From Chaenocephalus aceratus (Eukaryota; Chordata; Actinopteri; Perciformes; Channichthyidae): a DNA stretch of 64,000 bases. Shown here piece after piece: positions 10,833 to 21,406 of the stretch. The notes below the pieces were generated by a model that worked only from the letters and a program-made list of their open reading frames with translations, had not been told where the DNA came from and did no database searches. Numbering within the stretch: the first letter of the stretch is position 1; each line of letters begins with the position of its first letter. Both the position numbers and the translations under genes were made by a program. The stretch is taken from assembly GCA_023974075.1 (NCBI GenBank), contig JAMFTG010000682.1, positions 1-64,000 on the forward strand, written 5' to 3'.

Positions 10833-11583
10833 AAGAGATGTCCTGATCGGAGCCGATCACGTGATTTTCAAAAGATCTGAATCGGGAGAAAAAGATCGGG
10901 GATCAGGAATCTTTTTTTTTTTTTTTAAATAATTTTATTTAATGTTACAAAACAAAAATGACCATGTTCACGTCTTAAAGTCTTTTGGTTTAAAATTACA
11001 CAACATCATGTATGTGTTGCTTTCTTTGGGCTTGTTTTCAGACCTGGTTGCTTATTTCTCTGAAATCTGGCAACAGAGTGGGCGCAGTGTCTAATAGTAG
11101 CAGCAAGCTAACGAGAGGCTACGTTCAGCTGGTGACTCGGGAGTCGGGACGGAGAAAATGTCAGCAGTTTGGAAGTATTATAAAATTGAAAGTGAAGGCA
11201 GTGTAACAGCCAGATGCAATGTTTGCAAGGCGGGGGTTCCGCGTGGTGGAAAGAACAGAGCTACGTTCAACACGAACAATCTAACACGCCACCTGAGAAA
11301 CAAACACCAACAACAACACGGCGAGTACACAGCGGCCCCTCAGGTAACGGCACTGACACAACCGACACTTTCAGAGACTTTCAAAAGGAAAGAGAAACTG
11401 CCCCAGAACAGTGGTCAAGTGGCCAAGGTAGCTGAATTCATCGCGTTGGATGACCAGCCGTTATCGGTTACCTTTTTTTTCTCTTAATGCATTGCATAAA
11501 GATCGTAAAAAATCGGTATCGGCAGATTGTCAAAAACAAATGATCGGAATCGGAAGCAAAAAAAGGTGATCGGGACATCCCTA
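10833..11583 (+). mobile_element. Nested, internally deleted hAT transposon
   Basis: The ends AAGAGATGTCCTGATCGG and GATCGGGACATCCCTA form an imperfect inverted pair. The flanks share TAATCG, an imperfect TSD. The body keeps the 5' coding part of a transposase (BED finger) and then jumps to the 3' terminus, as in deletion derivatives of autonomous hATs. Confidence 0.75.
11158..11487 (+). pseudogene. hAT transposase N-terminus: BED zinc finger, truncated
   Basis: A 109-codon open frame starts at ATG 11158. Residues 4-50 form a BED-type zinc finger: an aromatic VWKYYK start, a CNVC pair at residues 21-24 and a HLRNKH histidine pair near residue 45. BED fingers bind DNA and sit at the N-terminus of many hAT transposases. 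The frame then reaches VAEFIALDDQPLSV, matching the conserved segment just before the catalytic domain, and stops after a T-rich stretch. The RNase H-like catalytic domain and dimerisation region are missing, so the product could bind DNA but not transpose. The ATG is the natural start because the BED aromatic motif follows within four residues. It lies inside the nested element above. Confidence 0.8.
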
Positions 11584-11658
11584 GTAATCGAGATTATGAT
11601 TGTTGCCATAATCGAGCAGCCCTATAACAGTGTGGTATTGTTCTTTGCATACATAAAG

Positions 11659-12698
11659 TAGTGCTGGGGGGAAACGATTATTTCGAAAACGATTAATCGG
11701 GCGATTATTTGATCGATTAGTCGACTAATCTAACGATTATTTTTCTGTTGTTCAATTCATAAAAAACGTAATGTAAAAAAAACGTAATGTAAACATTTTT
11801 TTTTTCACAATACTGTGTCTCAGGGGATCTTAATATTTAACAAACTATTAATGTGTTATACCAGATTAACGGGAATAATCTCAGCTAACTGCCGATACAA
11901 ACCATGTTTACCAAAACAAAACACAAGTCTCATAAGAAGCATCTAAATGACCCATGAGCGAAAAATGCTAACGGACATTGGCACAGAACTCAAGATAAAA
12001 GTACCCTTATTACTTATCGTAGCTGCACATACAAGATATCCGATTAAAGCTGAGACTCCACAGATTATGTAGGTATATAGTATCATCACTGAGTGATCCG
12101 AACTCGCGACAGGGGAAGCAAATACAGTCATCACAACACGTACCTTTACAGAGCTTCTAGGGAGATCGTCTCACCACCGTAGCTGTCAATCTGATCAAAA
12201 GACGTGTTCAATGGCATTAAAATGAGAAAACACGCGGCTGAATCGGTTAATCCATAGGTTTTTAACGTCTATGTATAAAAAAATGATTGAATTTATAATC
12301 CATAATTCCATTTTTATGTAAAAATCGGAGAGCAAATGCTAGCTGCTAATGGTAGCAACCACAGCTAGCTGCCGCTTTAAATGTTCCAACATAGCCGTTG
12401 TGCTCGTGTGATATGCCAACTCCATTTGGCAAAGACTGCAAATGACAATATCTTTGCGTTTTGGACTAACTTTAAAATATTCCCATGCTTTTGAAGACCT
12501 AGGGCGAGATGTTTTCGTTTGAGGGCTTCGTGCGCAATCCTGTGAGGAGGTGGTAGCCGTTTCAGTCTCCATTGTGTTTGAAGTGCGATTGCGAAGGGCT
12601 TGTTGCTTTGTTTACACACCCACGTGTGTGTAGCGACGTGTCGACGCGGAAATATGTCGTCGACGATATTTTGAAGTCGACGCGTCGCTCCAGCACTA
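11659..12698 (-). mobile_element. hAT transposon (family hAT-4), internally deleted
   Basis: Termini TAGTGCTGG and CCAGCACTA, with an exact 8-bp TSD ACATAAAG (11651-11658 and 12699-12706). The ends are rich in CGATTA and GTCGACG motifs. It lies only 34 bp from the end of the 10633-11624 element. It keeps one minus-strand coding remnant. Confidence 0.92.
12339..12572 (-). pseudogene. ZBED-like hAT transposase N-terminus, truncated
   Basis: A 77-codon minus-strand frame from ATG 12572. An S/T/R-rich leader precedes a BED finger: SKAWEYFKV near residue 28, a CSLC pair about 17 residues later, and HLKR, where the second ligand after the first histidine has been lost. The frame ends soon after, so no catalytic or dimerisation domain remains. 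The arrangement resembles the N-terminal exon of ZBED/Charlie-type hAT proteins. It lies wholly within the TSD-bounded element at 11659-12698 and is decayed transposon sequence, not a host ZBED gene. Overlapping frames on both strands are shadows. Confidence 0.75.
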
Positions 12699-12706
12699 AC
12701 ATAAAG

Positions 12707-13385
12707 GATCCCAATACTTCATCCACCTCTGATTTTAAGTTACTACAGCCAACAGTTGTTTTTTGTTGACAGTATGTATTCATTATAAACAAAGGAGAAC
12801 AACATCCAGTCGCAGAGAAGACCCGAGACTTAAAGTGGCTTTATTTAATTATCTTTATAACAGAGGATCATTTCCTGTTACAAAACAAACAGTGGACTTT
12901 AAATGACTCTCCCATTATCGGCAAGACAAACTAAACTCGCATATTTAATTGCCGTTTAACAATTTCCTGAGTGCTCTCATTAATTATGGACTGAGGTGAA
13001 CTCCGACACAGCGAGTCGGTGTCGAAGGTTTACTCTCTGCAACACAAAACCTCCAGGAGCCACAGGACGACACGCTCCAGCAGTTTCACCTATTGAATAA
13101 ATAAAAATAATAAAACGACGGCGCTCAGGAGGTGATTTCAGGGTCTTTATCAGGTCAGGAGCAGCTTGCCAGTGCGGAGCAGAAGGAGTGTGTCGAGGGA
13201 GAGCAGCTCAAAGAACGCCATTTATTAAAACACACACTCCAACTCTGAGTCACCGGTTCTCTGAGGACGAGAGCAGAACACACACTGACCCTGTGCACAC
13301 ACACACACACACCATATCCAAAAAAGAAAGGTACACAAAAGCCACTTGGGTGCTGCTTCACCTTGCAGCTCATCACGACAGAGAG
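12707..13385. other. Unassigned; short (CA)n
   Basis: No gene. A short CA tract lies near 13297-13312. Confidence 0.4.
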
Positions 13386-13558
13386 GTGCAGGAATGAGTC
13401 CTAAACCAGGATTGAGTCAGCATGTCACCACGTCTAGGTTCACTCGTCTCCAAGTCACTGGTTTTCTGAATGCGTTTTTGGTTAGATACTGAAATAAGGT
13501 CTGTGGTTAACACAAGCTGAAGAAAGGTTGTACTACGACATAAGATATGTCAAAAAGG
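13386..13558 (+). mobile_element. Family B dispersed repeat fragment (no array)
   Basis: GTGCAGGAATGAGTCCTAAA, then CTGAAATAAGGTCTGTGGTT and AACACAAGCTGAAGAAA, match the leader of the 72-bp arrays at 19.26 kb and 37.75 kb. Here the Harbinger element at 13568 cuts it before the 72-bp region. Confidence 0.7.
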
Positions 13559-13819
13559 TGTCGCTAACGGCCCGTCCACACTACAGCGTCGACAACTCCA
13601 ATCTGCCCATTCACTTTGAATGGGGTGACGTCACGTTGCCTCGCTTTTTCGCCAAACTGAATTGAGGGTAGCAGAGCGGTCTGTCTCCGCCGGAGTAGCC
13701 AGCGCCAGCCAATCAAATCCCGTTTCGGAAAACCTGACAGCTGAAGCCGTAGCCAATCAAACCGCGTCTAAGCTGGGAGAGATATCCCGTCGTTCATTTC
13801 TATATTTCAAAAAAAGTCG

Positions 13820-13968
13820 GAGGAGAAACTAATTATCGCCGTAGCAAATCACCCGGTTTTGTATGACCAGACCCTCTTCACCTACCGGGATACAAACCGG
13901 AGGAACCAGGCATGGAGGGAGGAGGCAGAGGCAGTGGGGGAAACTGGTAGGTTTTCGCCTGTTTGGGG

Positions 13969-13969
<1 letters not shown>
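13820..13969 (+). pseudogene. Harbinger-associated MADF (Myb/SANT-like) domain fragment
   Basis: An open stretch of about 48 codons reads as the first helices of a MADF domain: an acidic start and hydrophobic helix (EEKLIIAVANHPVLYDQ), then FTYRDTNRRNQAW and an acidic helix. MADF/Myb-like proteins are the DNA-binding partners encoded beside Harbinger transposases. No ATG or upstream exon is visible, and the frame is interrupted by the (TA)n tract at 13973. The C-terminal part of the domain is missing, so this is a non-functional remnant carried by a non-autonomous element. The 34-kb copy has the same region with a further small deletion that breaks the frame. Confidence 0.7.

Positions 13970-13972
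<3 letters not shown>

Positions 13973-14028
<56 letters not shown>
13973..14028. repeat. (TA)28 microsatellite
   Basis: Twenty-eight perfect TA units inside the Harbinger element. The second copy lacks the tract and its flanks; the missing segment is bounded by TTTG on both sides. Confidence 0.95.
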
Positions 14029-14031
<3 letters not shown>

Positions 14032-14185
14032 CTCCCATAAAATCCCCGGGGGTTTTTGCTTTGTATGTCGGGGGCGGGAGATTCATGTGATTGGTTGTTG
14101 GTCGTGTTGATTGAATAAAATCCCCAAGCTCCAGACACGCCCAGCTCCAAGCTTTTTTTGAAGCTGTAGTGTGGACGCTCCGTAA

Positions 14186-15337
14186 GTGCAACCAAGAGCT
14201 TAAAAAGAATTGTAATACAACTAAAATATCTACAATGAACTGCCATGAACTGACAACACACGGTGATGAAGTACAGGTTGTTAATCACAAGGTAGCCCTA
14301 TTTTACTCACCTTGGGACCAAAACTGCCAAAATAACAACAAACATGTGATGATGAAGACTTGAAACTAGCCATTGAGATTATAAACTCACCATGAACATG
14401 TTAGCGAAGGTAATACATCAAGTGAGAAGTAGGGACGTTATCTCATGTACTTCTATTCAATCTGTTGTAAACAGTATCTACTAGAATAAAGTACAGGTGC
14501 CTTCAGACATGGAGGTTTTCACTTTCCTATTCAGAGGCTCTGATTGACATAATGCGCCCAATCAGTGCAAGAGCCAAACAGTAGACATACACATAAGACT
14601 TGATGGTGAAGAAAGTCGAACATTTGGCAGATAGAACGACACATATTCGTTTTTAAGAAGTTGGTAGAGACCAAACCAGAGCTAAACGTTGAGTAAATAC
14701 TTGATCTATTATCAGGTGGACAGAAACACATCTCTAATATCGTGTCTGTTGAATGTAAAGTTGGCAAGTGTAGATTAAGATGTCTTTGCCGATAGCAGAT
14801 CAAAATAAGGTATTAAACCTGCATGTGGATCGATCAGTAGCAGGACATGTAACTTATAACTGACAGTGTTTATGCTTTGTTGAAGTTACTATAAATCTAG
14901 ACCAGAATGAACTGTTAAACTCAAGATTACGATTTCCTTTTCATCTCGTTTCATCTGCTTCCTCGTCCGAAGAGGCTTAAAATATTCAGTTTTTCAGAAG
15001 AACTGGAGGAGGTACAATGATACACAGTCTGTGCGGAAGAGATAGGTTTTTTTTATCCACGAATCCCCACAAATCACCCGTTTTATCTCCTCACCCCTGG
15101 GTGGAAAACACAGATCTGAAAAGGATATATTTCCACACAGGCTGGGGGAGTTTGCTCTGCAGTAGGAATCAGAGTAATCCTCCCAGCGGGAGATGAAGCT
15201 ACTTTTCCCCGCAGATAAGAAGAAGCTGACACAGGCTCGATAACACACACATCCCCACTGTACACACATGGAAACAGGACGGCTGTCAGCTGTTCATTAG
15301 CCGCAGAATAAACAACATCATGATGAGCAGTAAATAC
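14186..15337. other. No recognisable gene
   Basis: Mixed-composition sequence. Frames of 64-91 codons on either strand show no family resemblance or splice context. Confidence 0.45.
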
Positions 15338-16428
15338 TAGGGGTGTAACGGTATCCGTATTCGTCCCGTACCGTCACGGTTCGACACATGCAGTCACACG
15401 GCGAATACGCCTTTTTTTACGAGTGGGAAAAAAGTCTGTCACTCAGGGCAGCATCCATTACACTATATATAATCCAGGGGGCGGTATTGCGCCTAAAAGC
15501 CAGCCGCCCGTAAATAACAAGAACAAAACACAACAAAACGAACACAATACATGAAGAAGAAAAGTTAGTAGCTATGGCGAGTTCACACAACACACAGGAG
15601 CAAGAAGACCCACCTGCTTCTTTTAAATCAGCTGTGGGAACATTTCGGGTTCCCTGTGGACTACAACAACGATGGGGTGTGGATCGGACGAGGACGGTGT
15701 GTCGGCGTTGTTCGACAGCGGTGCGGTATGTAGTGGTAACACGTCAAACATGCTCAATCACCTCCGAGTCAGTCTCAGTCCCCAGCGAGAGGGCTTTCTC
15801 GACGGCAGGTGCCATAGTTACCGCCAACAGATCTGCCCTCACTGCTGACAACGTAGACAGACTCATCTTTCTGAAGAACAACTTGAAAATAGAGTAAAGC
15901 TTGAGCACCTTTATTTAGGCATAATGGCCTCACACACTCACAAGTTAATTACACATGTTAGACATTGCTCCTAAAGGGACAGATTTTATTTTGTTTTATA
16001 TTTATCATTGTATTTATTTTATATGTTGACATCAGGAGATGTTATACAGTTCGGTATTGCCTTTTATTGATTGTGATTGAAACACTTATTATTTATTTAA
16101 ATATTTTCAAGACATTCTTTTTAGTTGTTCAGCTTATTGAACCTTTTTGTTTGACATCAGCCATTATAAATAATATGGCCATCTGAGTGTGCGTGTTACT
16201 GTTTGTGGTTTGTTTTTAACTGTGTAATACAGTTAATGATTCCAAATGTTAGAGTTCCTTATTTTCATACCAAAACTTGCACTACTGTTACAAATAAATA
16301 ACAGCAACAAAAAAAATGAATTTGGGATTTTTTTTGCTTTTCTTTGTTGTACCGAACCCGTACCGAACCGTGACGCCCAAACCGAGGTACGAACCGAACC
16401 GTGACTTCTGTGAACCGTGACACCCCTA
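15338..16428 (+). mobile_element. hAT transposon (family hAT-5), internally deleted, copy 1
   Basis: Ends TAGGGGTGTAACGGT and ACCGTGACACCCCTA, with an exact 8-bp TSD GTAAATAC (15330-15337 and 16429-16436). The subterminal regions are rich in ACCGAACCGTGAC-type motifs on both sides, probably transposase-binding repeats. Confidence 0.93.
15574..15897 (+). pseudogene. hAT transposase remnant: damaged BED finger joined to C-terminal dimerisation region
   Basis: An uninterrupted 107-codon frame from ATG 15574 to TAA 15897. Residues about 1-55 cover the BED region (SAVGTF near residue 19 and CRRC), but comparison with the BED layout shows frameshifts before and after the cysteine pair, and the histidine pair is not read in frame. 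Residues about 68-107 (VPSERAFSTAG, then a helix ending LIFLKNNLKI) are the conserved hATC dimerisation tail of hAT transposases. The RNase H-like catalytic core between them has been deleted, so the product cannot cut DNA. The frame sits between the intact ends of the TSD-bounded element. Expression is unknown. The copy at 23.4 kb keeps the same two end regions. Confidence 0.75.
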
Positions 16429-16436
16429 GTAAATAC

Positions 16437-17604
16437 CGATGTTCCTGTATTCTGGTCCGAGCTGTCACAGTACACTTGCATGCATAAAACACGCGGTGTA
16501 GATTGATGCACGAAACACAAGCTGACTGGCAAGAGGGCGCACATTAGTTGGAAAGAGGCCCGTTAAGGTTCATTCTGAAAATCAGCAACGGAGAGACGGT
16601 TGTAGAAAAGAAAAATGGAAATGATAGAGAGGTATACGATAGTTCAAAGGTTGTTTGAACACAACTTATCCCCAACTTAACAGAGGGGAACTATGGCCGA
16701 CAAGACCTGAAATGGAAACAGATCTTGTCCAGTCTTGTCCTGGGACTTTTCTTTACCGGACATTATGATCGGAGAGATTTATATTAGTCGGACTTCCAGA
16801 GATTTTCCTGGTCAAAGTCTGGTAAACACGAGCTAACGGAAACACTGGTATCGGCACTGCTTTACCTCTGGTGGTATGTAAATGGGAACACAGCAGATAA
16901 CAGATGAGTCTCTTACTTTTAGTCAGAGCCTTTGATGTATTCATTGCTGTCGACAAGTAGAGTTTATATTAAACAAAAACTGCTGTAAAGAATGCGTCTG
17001 CCCTTACTTTAACTGGGAGGTAAAAGCTAAAAGGCAAAGTTCTCCTGAGGAGTGCACATACCTTGATAGTGATGTACACTTTAGTGCTTGCAGAAGCAGA
17101 TTTCTTTAGCTTAGCTCCTGGAAACTGAGAGCCTGTCGAGTGGCTGACTGCAGTGACCGGTTTTATTGGATTGAGATGGTTAGAGGTTTTAATGAGCTCC
17201 AATGGAGGTGACACCTCGATAAAAAAAAAGATTTCAACTCAAATTAAATCTCGCTTTTCTGCTGAGAAGCTGTCCGATAAGCGGAGCGAATCAGCAGCTC
17301 TGTAATTACTGAGAAGAGAAGAAGATAACTTAATAACGCCATTAGAGGAACAGAGGTGTTTTGTATTCAACACCTTTCAGTAATGTTAGATATCAGGAAA
17401 GTGTTGCAAGGTAAAGATAGCACGTAATTAAAATCTGAAACTTCAGCTGATACAGCTGTGCATCGTCAAATATGAGACGTGGCTCAACATCCTTGATTTA
17501 GGGGATTACCTGAACTGTAACGTCTCAAACGAGCGGAATAACATTTGAACACCAATTACATCATTCCACTCAGAAAAGGTTCTTTCAGTCAGTCTTCATT
17601 TTCT
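16437..17604. other. Unassigned; fragment of the hAT-6 family at 16740-16850
   Basis: 16740-16850 contains TTTACCGGACATTATGATCG and GAGCTAACGGAAACACTG, resembling the ends of the element at 26299-27134, without a second terminus. Otherwise nothing is recognised. Confidence 0.35.
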
Positions 17605-18095
17605 GTTAAAGCTGCTCAGCGATGGAACTCAATCCCACCTCCAATCAGAGACCAGACCACATTCACTTCATTATTATTATAATAATATATTATAATTAAT
17701 TAATATTAATTATATATATATATAATATATATATATAATATTAATAAGTATATATTATTATTATTTATTTATCAAAACTCAAAACCTGGTTAGTGAGGAA
17801 TCAGCTCTGCCAACACTGACCCAACCCACTGCCTGTGTTTTAACATGTTCTTTTGTTTTGTTTTATTTGTTTTAATGTTCTGTATTTTAAATTGTTTTAT
17901 TTAAGTATCCCAGTAATGTCTGTTGCATGTTTTAAATGTATTGTATTTACTTGTTTAAAATTAAATGTGTTTTAGGTTGTCTTTTAAAATCTGTCCAGGG
18001 ACTACAGATGAAAAATAGTCTCTTGAGTAACTTTGGCACATTTACAGAAATGTTCATTAATGTCCCTGTTAAACAAATGAATAAATAAACTGTTC
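17605..18095 (+). pseudogene. LINE 3' end: RT C-terminus interrupted by AT-rich insertion, then 3' UTR
   Basis: 17605-17668 encodes AAQRWNSIPPPIRDQTTF, and after an AT-rich block 17772-17822 resumes with a KLKTWLVRNQLCQH-like tail. This is the typical C-terminus of fish non-LTR reverse transcriptases (WNSLPP, then LKxWL). The 3' UTR contains TCCAGGGACTACAGATGAAA and a closing AATAAATAAA near 18082-18092. The catalytic region is absent. The AT-rich tract (17672-17771) lies inside the coding tail, so the copy is dead. The LINE clade is not determined. Confidence 0.65.
17672..17771. repeat. AT-rich simple sequence
   Basis: About 100 bp of (TTA), (TA) and (TAAT) tracts with near-palindromic organisation. 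It separates two parts of one LINE reading frame. Confidence 0.85.
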
Positions 18096-18240
18096 GACCA
18101 TTCTCGACCATTACTGGTCAAACATCATCTTCACTTTGGACGATGTGACTGTTGCCAGCATCCATGGTAAATAAAGAATCAGTGATCTACTTGTTTATTT
18201 ATGAGCGACTAAAAGGCCTCAGGCCTACACAGCCGTATCC

Positions 18241-18262
18241 TATTGATTGATTGATTGATTGT
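18241..18262. repeat. (ATTG)n microsatellite
   Basis: About five ATTG units following the block AGGCCTCAGGCCTACACAGC. Confidence 0.8.
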
Positions 18263-19256
18263 TACAGTTACAGTATGTCAATGAGATCCCTGCAGATGTG
18301 GTCAGGAAAAGGATGGAGAGTGCGTGCTCTTGTTATGAAAAGCTACAAAAAATGTCATTTATAATTCCATACATAGCCCATGTAGGAATGAACGTACTGT
18401 ACAAAGAAATTCAAGTCATTATATAACAAAGTCATGTGCCATAAGTCACAATGGTTACTTGTTGACTAATCATTTACCTATAATAATTAATGGTATATCT
18501 GTTATTAATTGATGTCCATGTTTTTCTTTTGTTTGTTCCTCCATTCTTCTGATTTGTTGATTTTATTAAATTGATTTTATTTTTGTTTGATTCACTTGTT
18601 AAAAAATATAATTTCTCAAAATGCAAGTAAGGTTGCTATGAGAATACAAGCATGGCACACACACACACATACATGGGGGAATCTCACAGTCATAAACTGT
18701 ATGTGATACGGATAACTGCCACTCAATCAAGAGGTAGCAGATCAGAAAGAAAGACAAGCTTCCCATTGGATTCACAGATGGCCGACAGTGAAGGGAAATC
18801 GATCTCTGTCAAAAGCTGTTTGTTTTGTTCTTCAAAGCCTCAGTGTCAGAAATCAAGTGAGCCTTAGAAGTTAATTAATCCCATCCTGCCAAACCTCAGC
18901 CAATCAGGACGTAGCGAGACAGGGGGGGAACAAACACGTCCGACGTGAGGGTGACAGCCGTGATTAGACGCTGCCTCTCTGACTAAGTGAGTGTCAGAAC
19001 CACGAACTGTACTCTGCCATGTTCAGCCGACGCGTTCGCCAAGAAACATGATTTGCATAATCTTTGTCCTCCTCTCTTTCTGTGGGGATGAGAGGGAGCG
19101 AGGCTCAACAGAAGCAGAAAGACAACAACTCCCAGAATAGATGTTGAGAGGATTTTTCCACACTGGAGTGTTTCTGTGTGAAGAATCAGCAGCTGACGGA
19201 CATGCTGCAGCTCCTCATTTACAAACTACTCACTGGGCTGACACCACTACTAAAAG
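18263..19256. other. No recognisable gene
   Basis: Includes a 71-codon plus-strand frame at 18652-18867 without recognisable domains. No repeat is identified. Confidence 0.4.
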
Positions 19257-19418
19257 AGGGGTGCAGGAATGAGTCCCGAAACCTCAAAATTAGTCAGTAT
19301 TTCAACCATTTAAGTCAATGTTGTTTATTGTTAAAACCCCACTGGTGAATGTCTGAAGCTTTTAAGTAAGCGGTTGCTAACAAGTGTCTAAATGAGAGGA
19401 CTAATCGTCATCACGTCG

Positions 19419-20184
19419 AACATTAGCCGTCTTTAGCTTAGCGGTGGTGACGTGAAGTCATGTGACCGTGCTGTAGTTCCTTTATAGCCCAACATTAGCC
19501 TCCTTTAGCTTAGCGGTGGTATCGTGAAGTTATGTGACCGTGCTGTAGTTCTTTTATAGCCCAACATTAGCCTCCTTTAGCTTAGCGGTGGTATCGTGAA
19601 GTCATGTGACCGGGCTGTAGTTCCTTTATAGCCCAACCTTAGCCTCCTTTAGCTTAGCGGTGGTATCGTGAAGTCATGTGACCGTGCTGTAGTTCCTTTA
19701 TAGCCCAACATTAGCCGCCTTTAGCTTAGCGGTGGTATCGTGAAGTCATGTGACCGTGCTGTAGTTCCTTTATAGCCCAACATTAGCCTCCTTTAGCTTA
19801 GCGGTGGTGACGTGAAGTCATGTGACCGGGCTGTAGTTCCTTTATAGCCCAACATTAGCCTCCTTTAGCTTAGCGGTGGTATCGTGAAGTCATGTGACCG
19901 GGCTGTAGTTCCTTTATAGCCCAACATTAGCCACCTTTAGCTTAGCGGTGGTGACATGAAGTCATGTGACCGTGCTGTAGTTCCTTTATAGCCCAACCTT
20001 AGCCGCCTTTGGCTTAGCGGTGGAGACGTGAAGTCATGTGACCGTGCTGTAGTTCCTTTATAGCCCAACATTAGCCACCTTTAGCTTAGCGGTGGTGACA
20101 TGAAGTCATGTGACCGTGCTGTAGTTCCTTTATAGCCCAACATTAGCCACCTTTAGCTTAGCGGTGGTGACGTGAAGTCATGTG
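19419..20184 (+). repeat. 72-bp minisatellite, array 1 (about 10.6 copies)
   Basis: The unit contains AACATTAGCCACCTTTAGCT, GCGGTGGTGACGTGAAGTCA and CTGTAGTTCCTTTATAGCCC. Copies vary at a few fixed positions (CCT/CCG/CCA and GTGACG/GTATCG). The array resumes at 20625-20737 after the SINE. Confidence 0.95.
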
Positions 20185-20624
20185 GGACGGGTGGCGCAGT
20201 GGTCTGTGCATCCGATCATCAGATCAATTGGGAGTGCTGGGGAACTCCAGTTCGAAACCCGCTCCCGCCCCCACTGCGTCAGGCCGTTGTGTCCTTGGGC
20301 AAGACACTTCACCCGGATTTGCTCCTGTGGGTATTGTCCACAGTACATGTATAATACAAATGTGTTCTTGTAAAAGCGCGTCGATGACCTCGAGGCGTGA
20401 AGATGGACGGTGTGCGCTGTGCAATGATCATCAGATCAAGGGGTGAAACCCGCCTCTGCTGCGTCTGTAAAGCCGGTGTGTCCTTGGGCAAGACACTTCA
20501 CCTGAACTTGCTCCTGTGGGTATTGTCCACATGACCATTGCATGTATGATATATGTGTAATGTGTGTATATGTAAAGCGCTTTGAGTCATTGAAAAAGCG
20601 CTGTAAGGAATTATTATTATTATT
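20185..20624 (+). mobile_element. Dimeric tRNA-derived SINE inside the 72-bp array
   Basis: Starts GGACGGGTGGCGCAGTGG with an A box (TGGCGCAGTGG, 20192-20202); the B box is AGTTCGAAACC near 20250. The body has CCTTGGGCAAGACACTTCAC twice (about 20291 and 20483), showing two head-to-tail monomers. The 3' end reads AAGCGCTTTGAGTCATTG, then an (ATT)n tail. A short TSD, ATGTG, lies at 20180-20184 and 20625-20629. Pol III transcription and LINE-dependent mobilisation are inferred from this architecture. Confidence 0.85.
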
Positions 20625-20737
20625 ATGTGACCGGGCTGTAGTTCTTTTATAGCCCAACATTAGCCACCTTTAGCTTAGCGGTGGTCACGTGAAGTCATGT
20701 GACCGTGCTGTAGTTCCTTTATAGTCCAACATTGATA

Positions 20738-21361
20738 ATGCTAAAATCTAATTGCATTTTATTGAGGCATGATGCTAATTTCAAGGTCGGCCCAGAGAAA
20801 AAAGTAATCACTGCAGCACTCTATACTTCATATATAAATTTGGATTTTTAAGTCCTAATGATTTGAGGGAAATATGTCATTAATATTTTTACGGACAAAT
20901 AATCAGAATACTTTATTTATTTCGGTAGCAAAATCAGGTTTTGTAAAAGTTCCTTTGATTTAGAATGACAATAAAAATACAGTGTGGCAGGTATCACTAC
21001 AGAGCCTACAACAGTCGTCTGAGTCATATTTCATATTTCTTTGACTGAGTTTTATGCAGAAAAGACACTTTGTAGAGTCAGTCTGCTCTTTCAAGCCTCG
21101 AATCATCAAGAAACTTTTCATGTGGAAAAGGATGAAAAAGGGGGCAGGTGGTCTTTGTAATGCAGCAGCCAGCAGGAGGAGAGGAGAAAATAACCAGGGA
21201 GCCTCGGACAGATGAAAGTCCAGCATCCTGAACCCCTCATACAGCCGTCCAGCAGGAGGTCGCAGGGTCATGAATCCACTGATCCATCCCACAGCGAGCA
21301 GCTGCACATTCAAAAGCAGGAGAGTACTTTCAACTCTCAGAGAGGAGGGGCAGGGCAGGCA
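20738..21361. other. No recognisable gene
   Basis: A 146-codon minus-strand frame (20960-21400) overlaps repeat sequence and shows no domain resemblance. It is probably chance. Confidence 0.4.
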
Positions 21362-21406
21362 GGGGTGGAAGAAGCACTCAGAGCCTTTACTTTGGTACAA
21401 AATAGC
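21362..21406 (+). mobile_element. Terminus fragment of the ACTTGAGTAAAAGT (family C) element
   Basis: GGGGTGGAAGAAGCACTCAG, then AGCCTTTACTTTGGTA, matches the complement of the family C end at 31565-31583. Only the first 40-45 bp is present. Confidence 0.5.

Larger units (their letters stand above)
10633..11624. mobile_element. hAT-type MITE (family hAT-3), host of a nested hAT
   Basis: Termini TAGGGCTGCTCAATTAATCG and CGAGCAGCCCTA, with an exact 8-bp TSD TAACAGTG (10625-10632 and 11625-11632). The element proper is only about 240 bp (10633-10832 plus 11584-11624); the rest is a second transposon inserted into it. Confidence 0.92.
13568..14182 (+). mobile_element. PIF/Harbinger-type element, copy 1
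   Basis: Inverted ends CGGCCCGTCCACACTACAGC and, on the complement, CGGAGCGTCCACACTACAGC, flanked by TAA (13565-13567 and 14183-14185), the 3-bp TSD typical of Harbinger. It carries a MADF-domain remnant and an internal (TA)n tract. A second copy is at 33903-34444 and a fragment at 7070-7180. Confidence 0.85.
19257..20737 (+). mobile_element. Family B dispersed repeat with 72-bp array and a SINE insertion
   Basis: A leader (GTGCAGGAATGAGTCC through GCGGTTGCTAACAAGTGTCT) is followed by the 72-bp array and, at 20185-20624, a SINE. The same leader-plus-array order occurs at 37745-39361. There is no coding capacity and the terminal structure is unclear. Confidence 0.7.

Noticed and set aside
12339..12572. 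Host ZBED gene exon
   Set aside because: It lies wholly within a hAT element bounded by an exact 8-bp TSD and lacks the rest of the protein.
19419..20184. Regular direct repeats resembling a CRISPR array
   Set aside because: The 72-bp units are contiguous with no unique spacers, and the context is eukaryotic transposon sequence.
20192..20260. tRNA gene
   Set aside because: A and B boxes are present, but the sequence continues as a SINE body with a retroposon tail and TSD and does not fold as a normal tRNA end.
20960..21400. 146-codon minus-strand frame
   Set aside because: Its start overlaps a transposon terminus, its composition is unremarkable and it has no recognisable domain.
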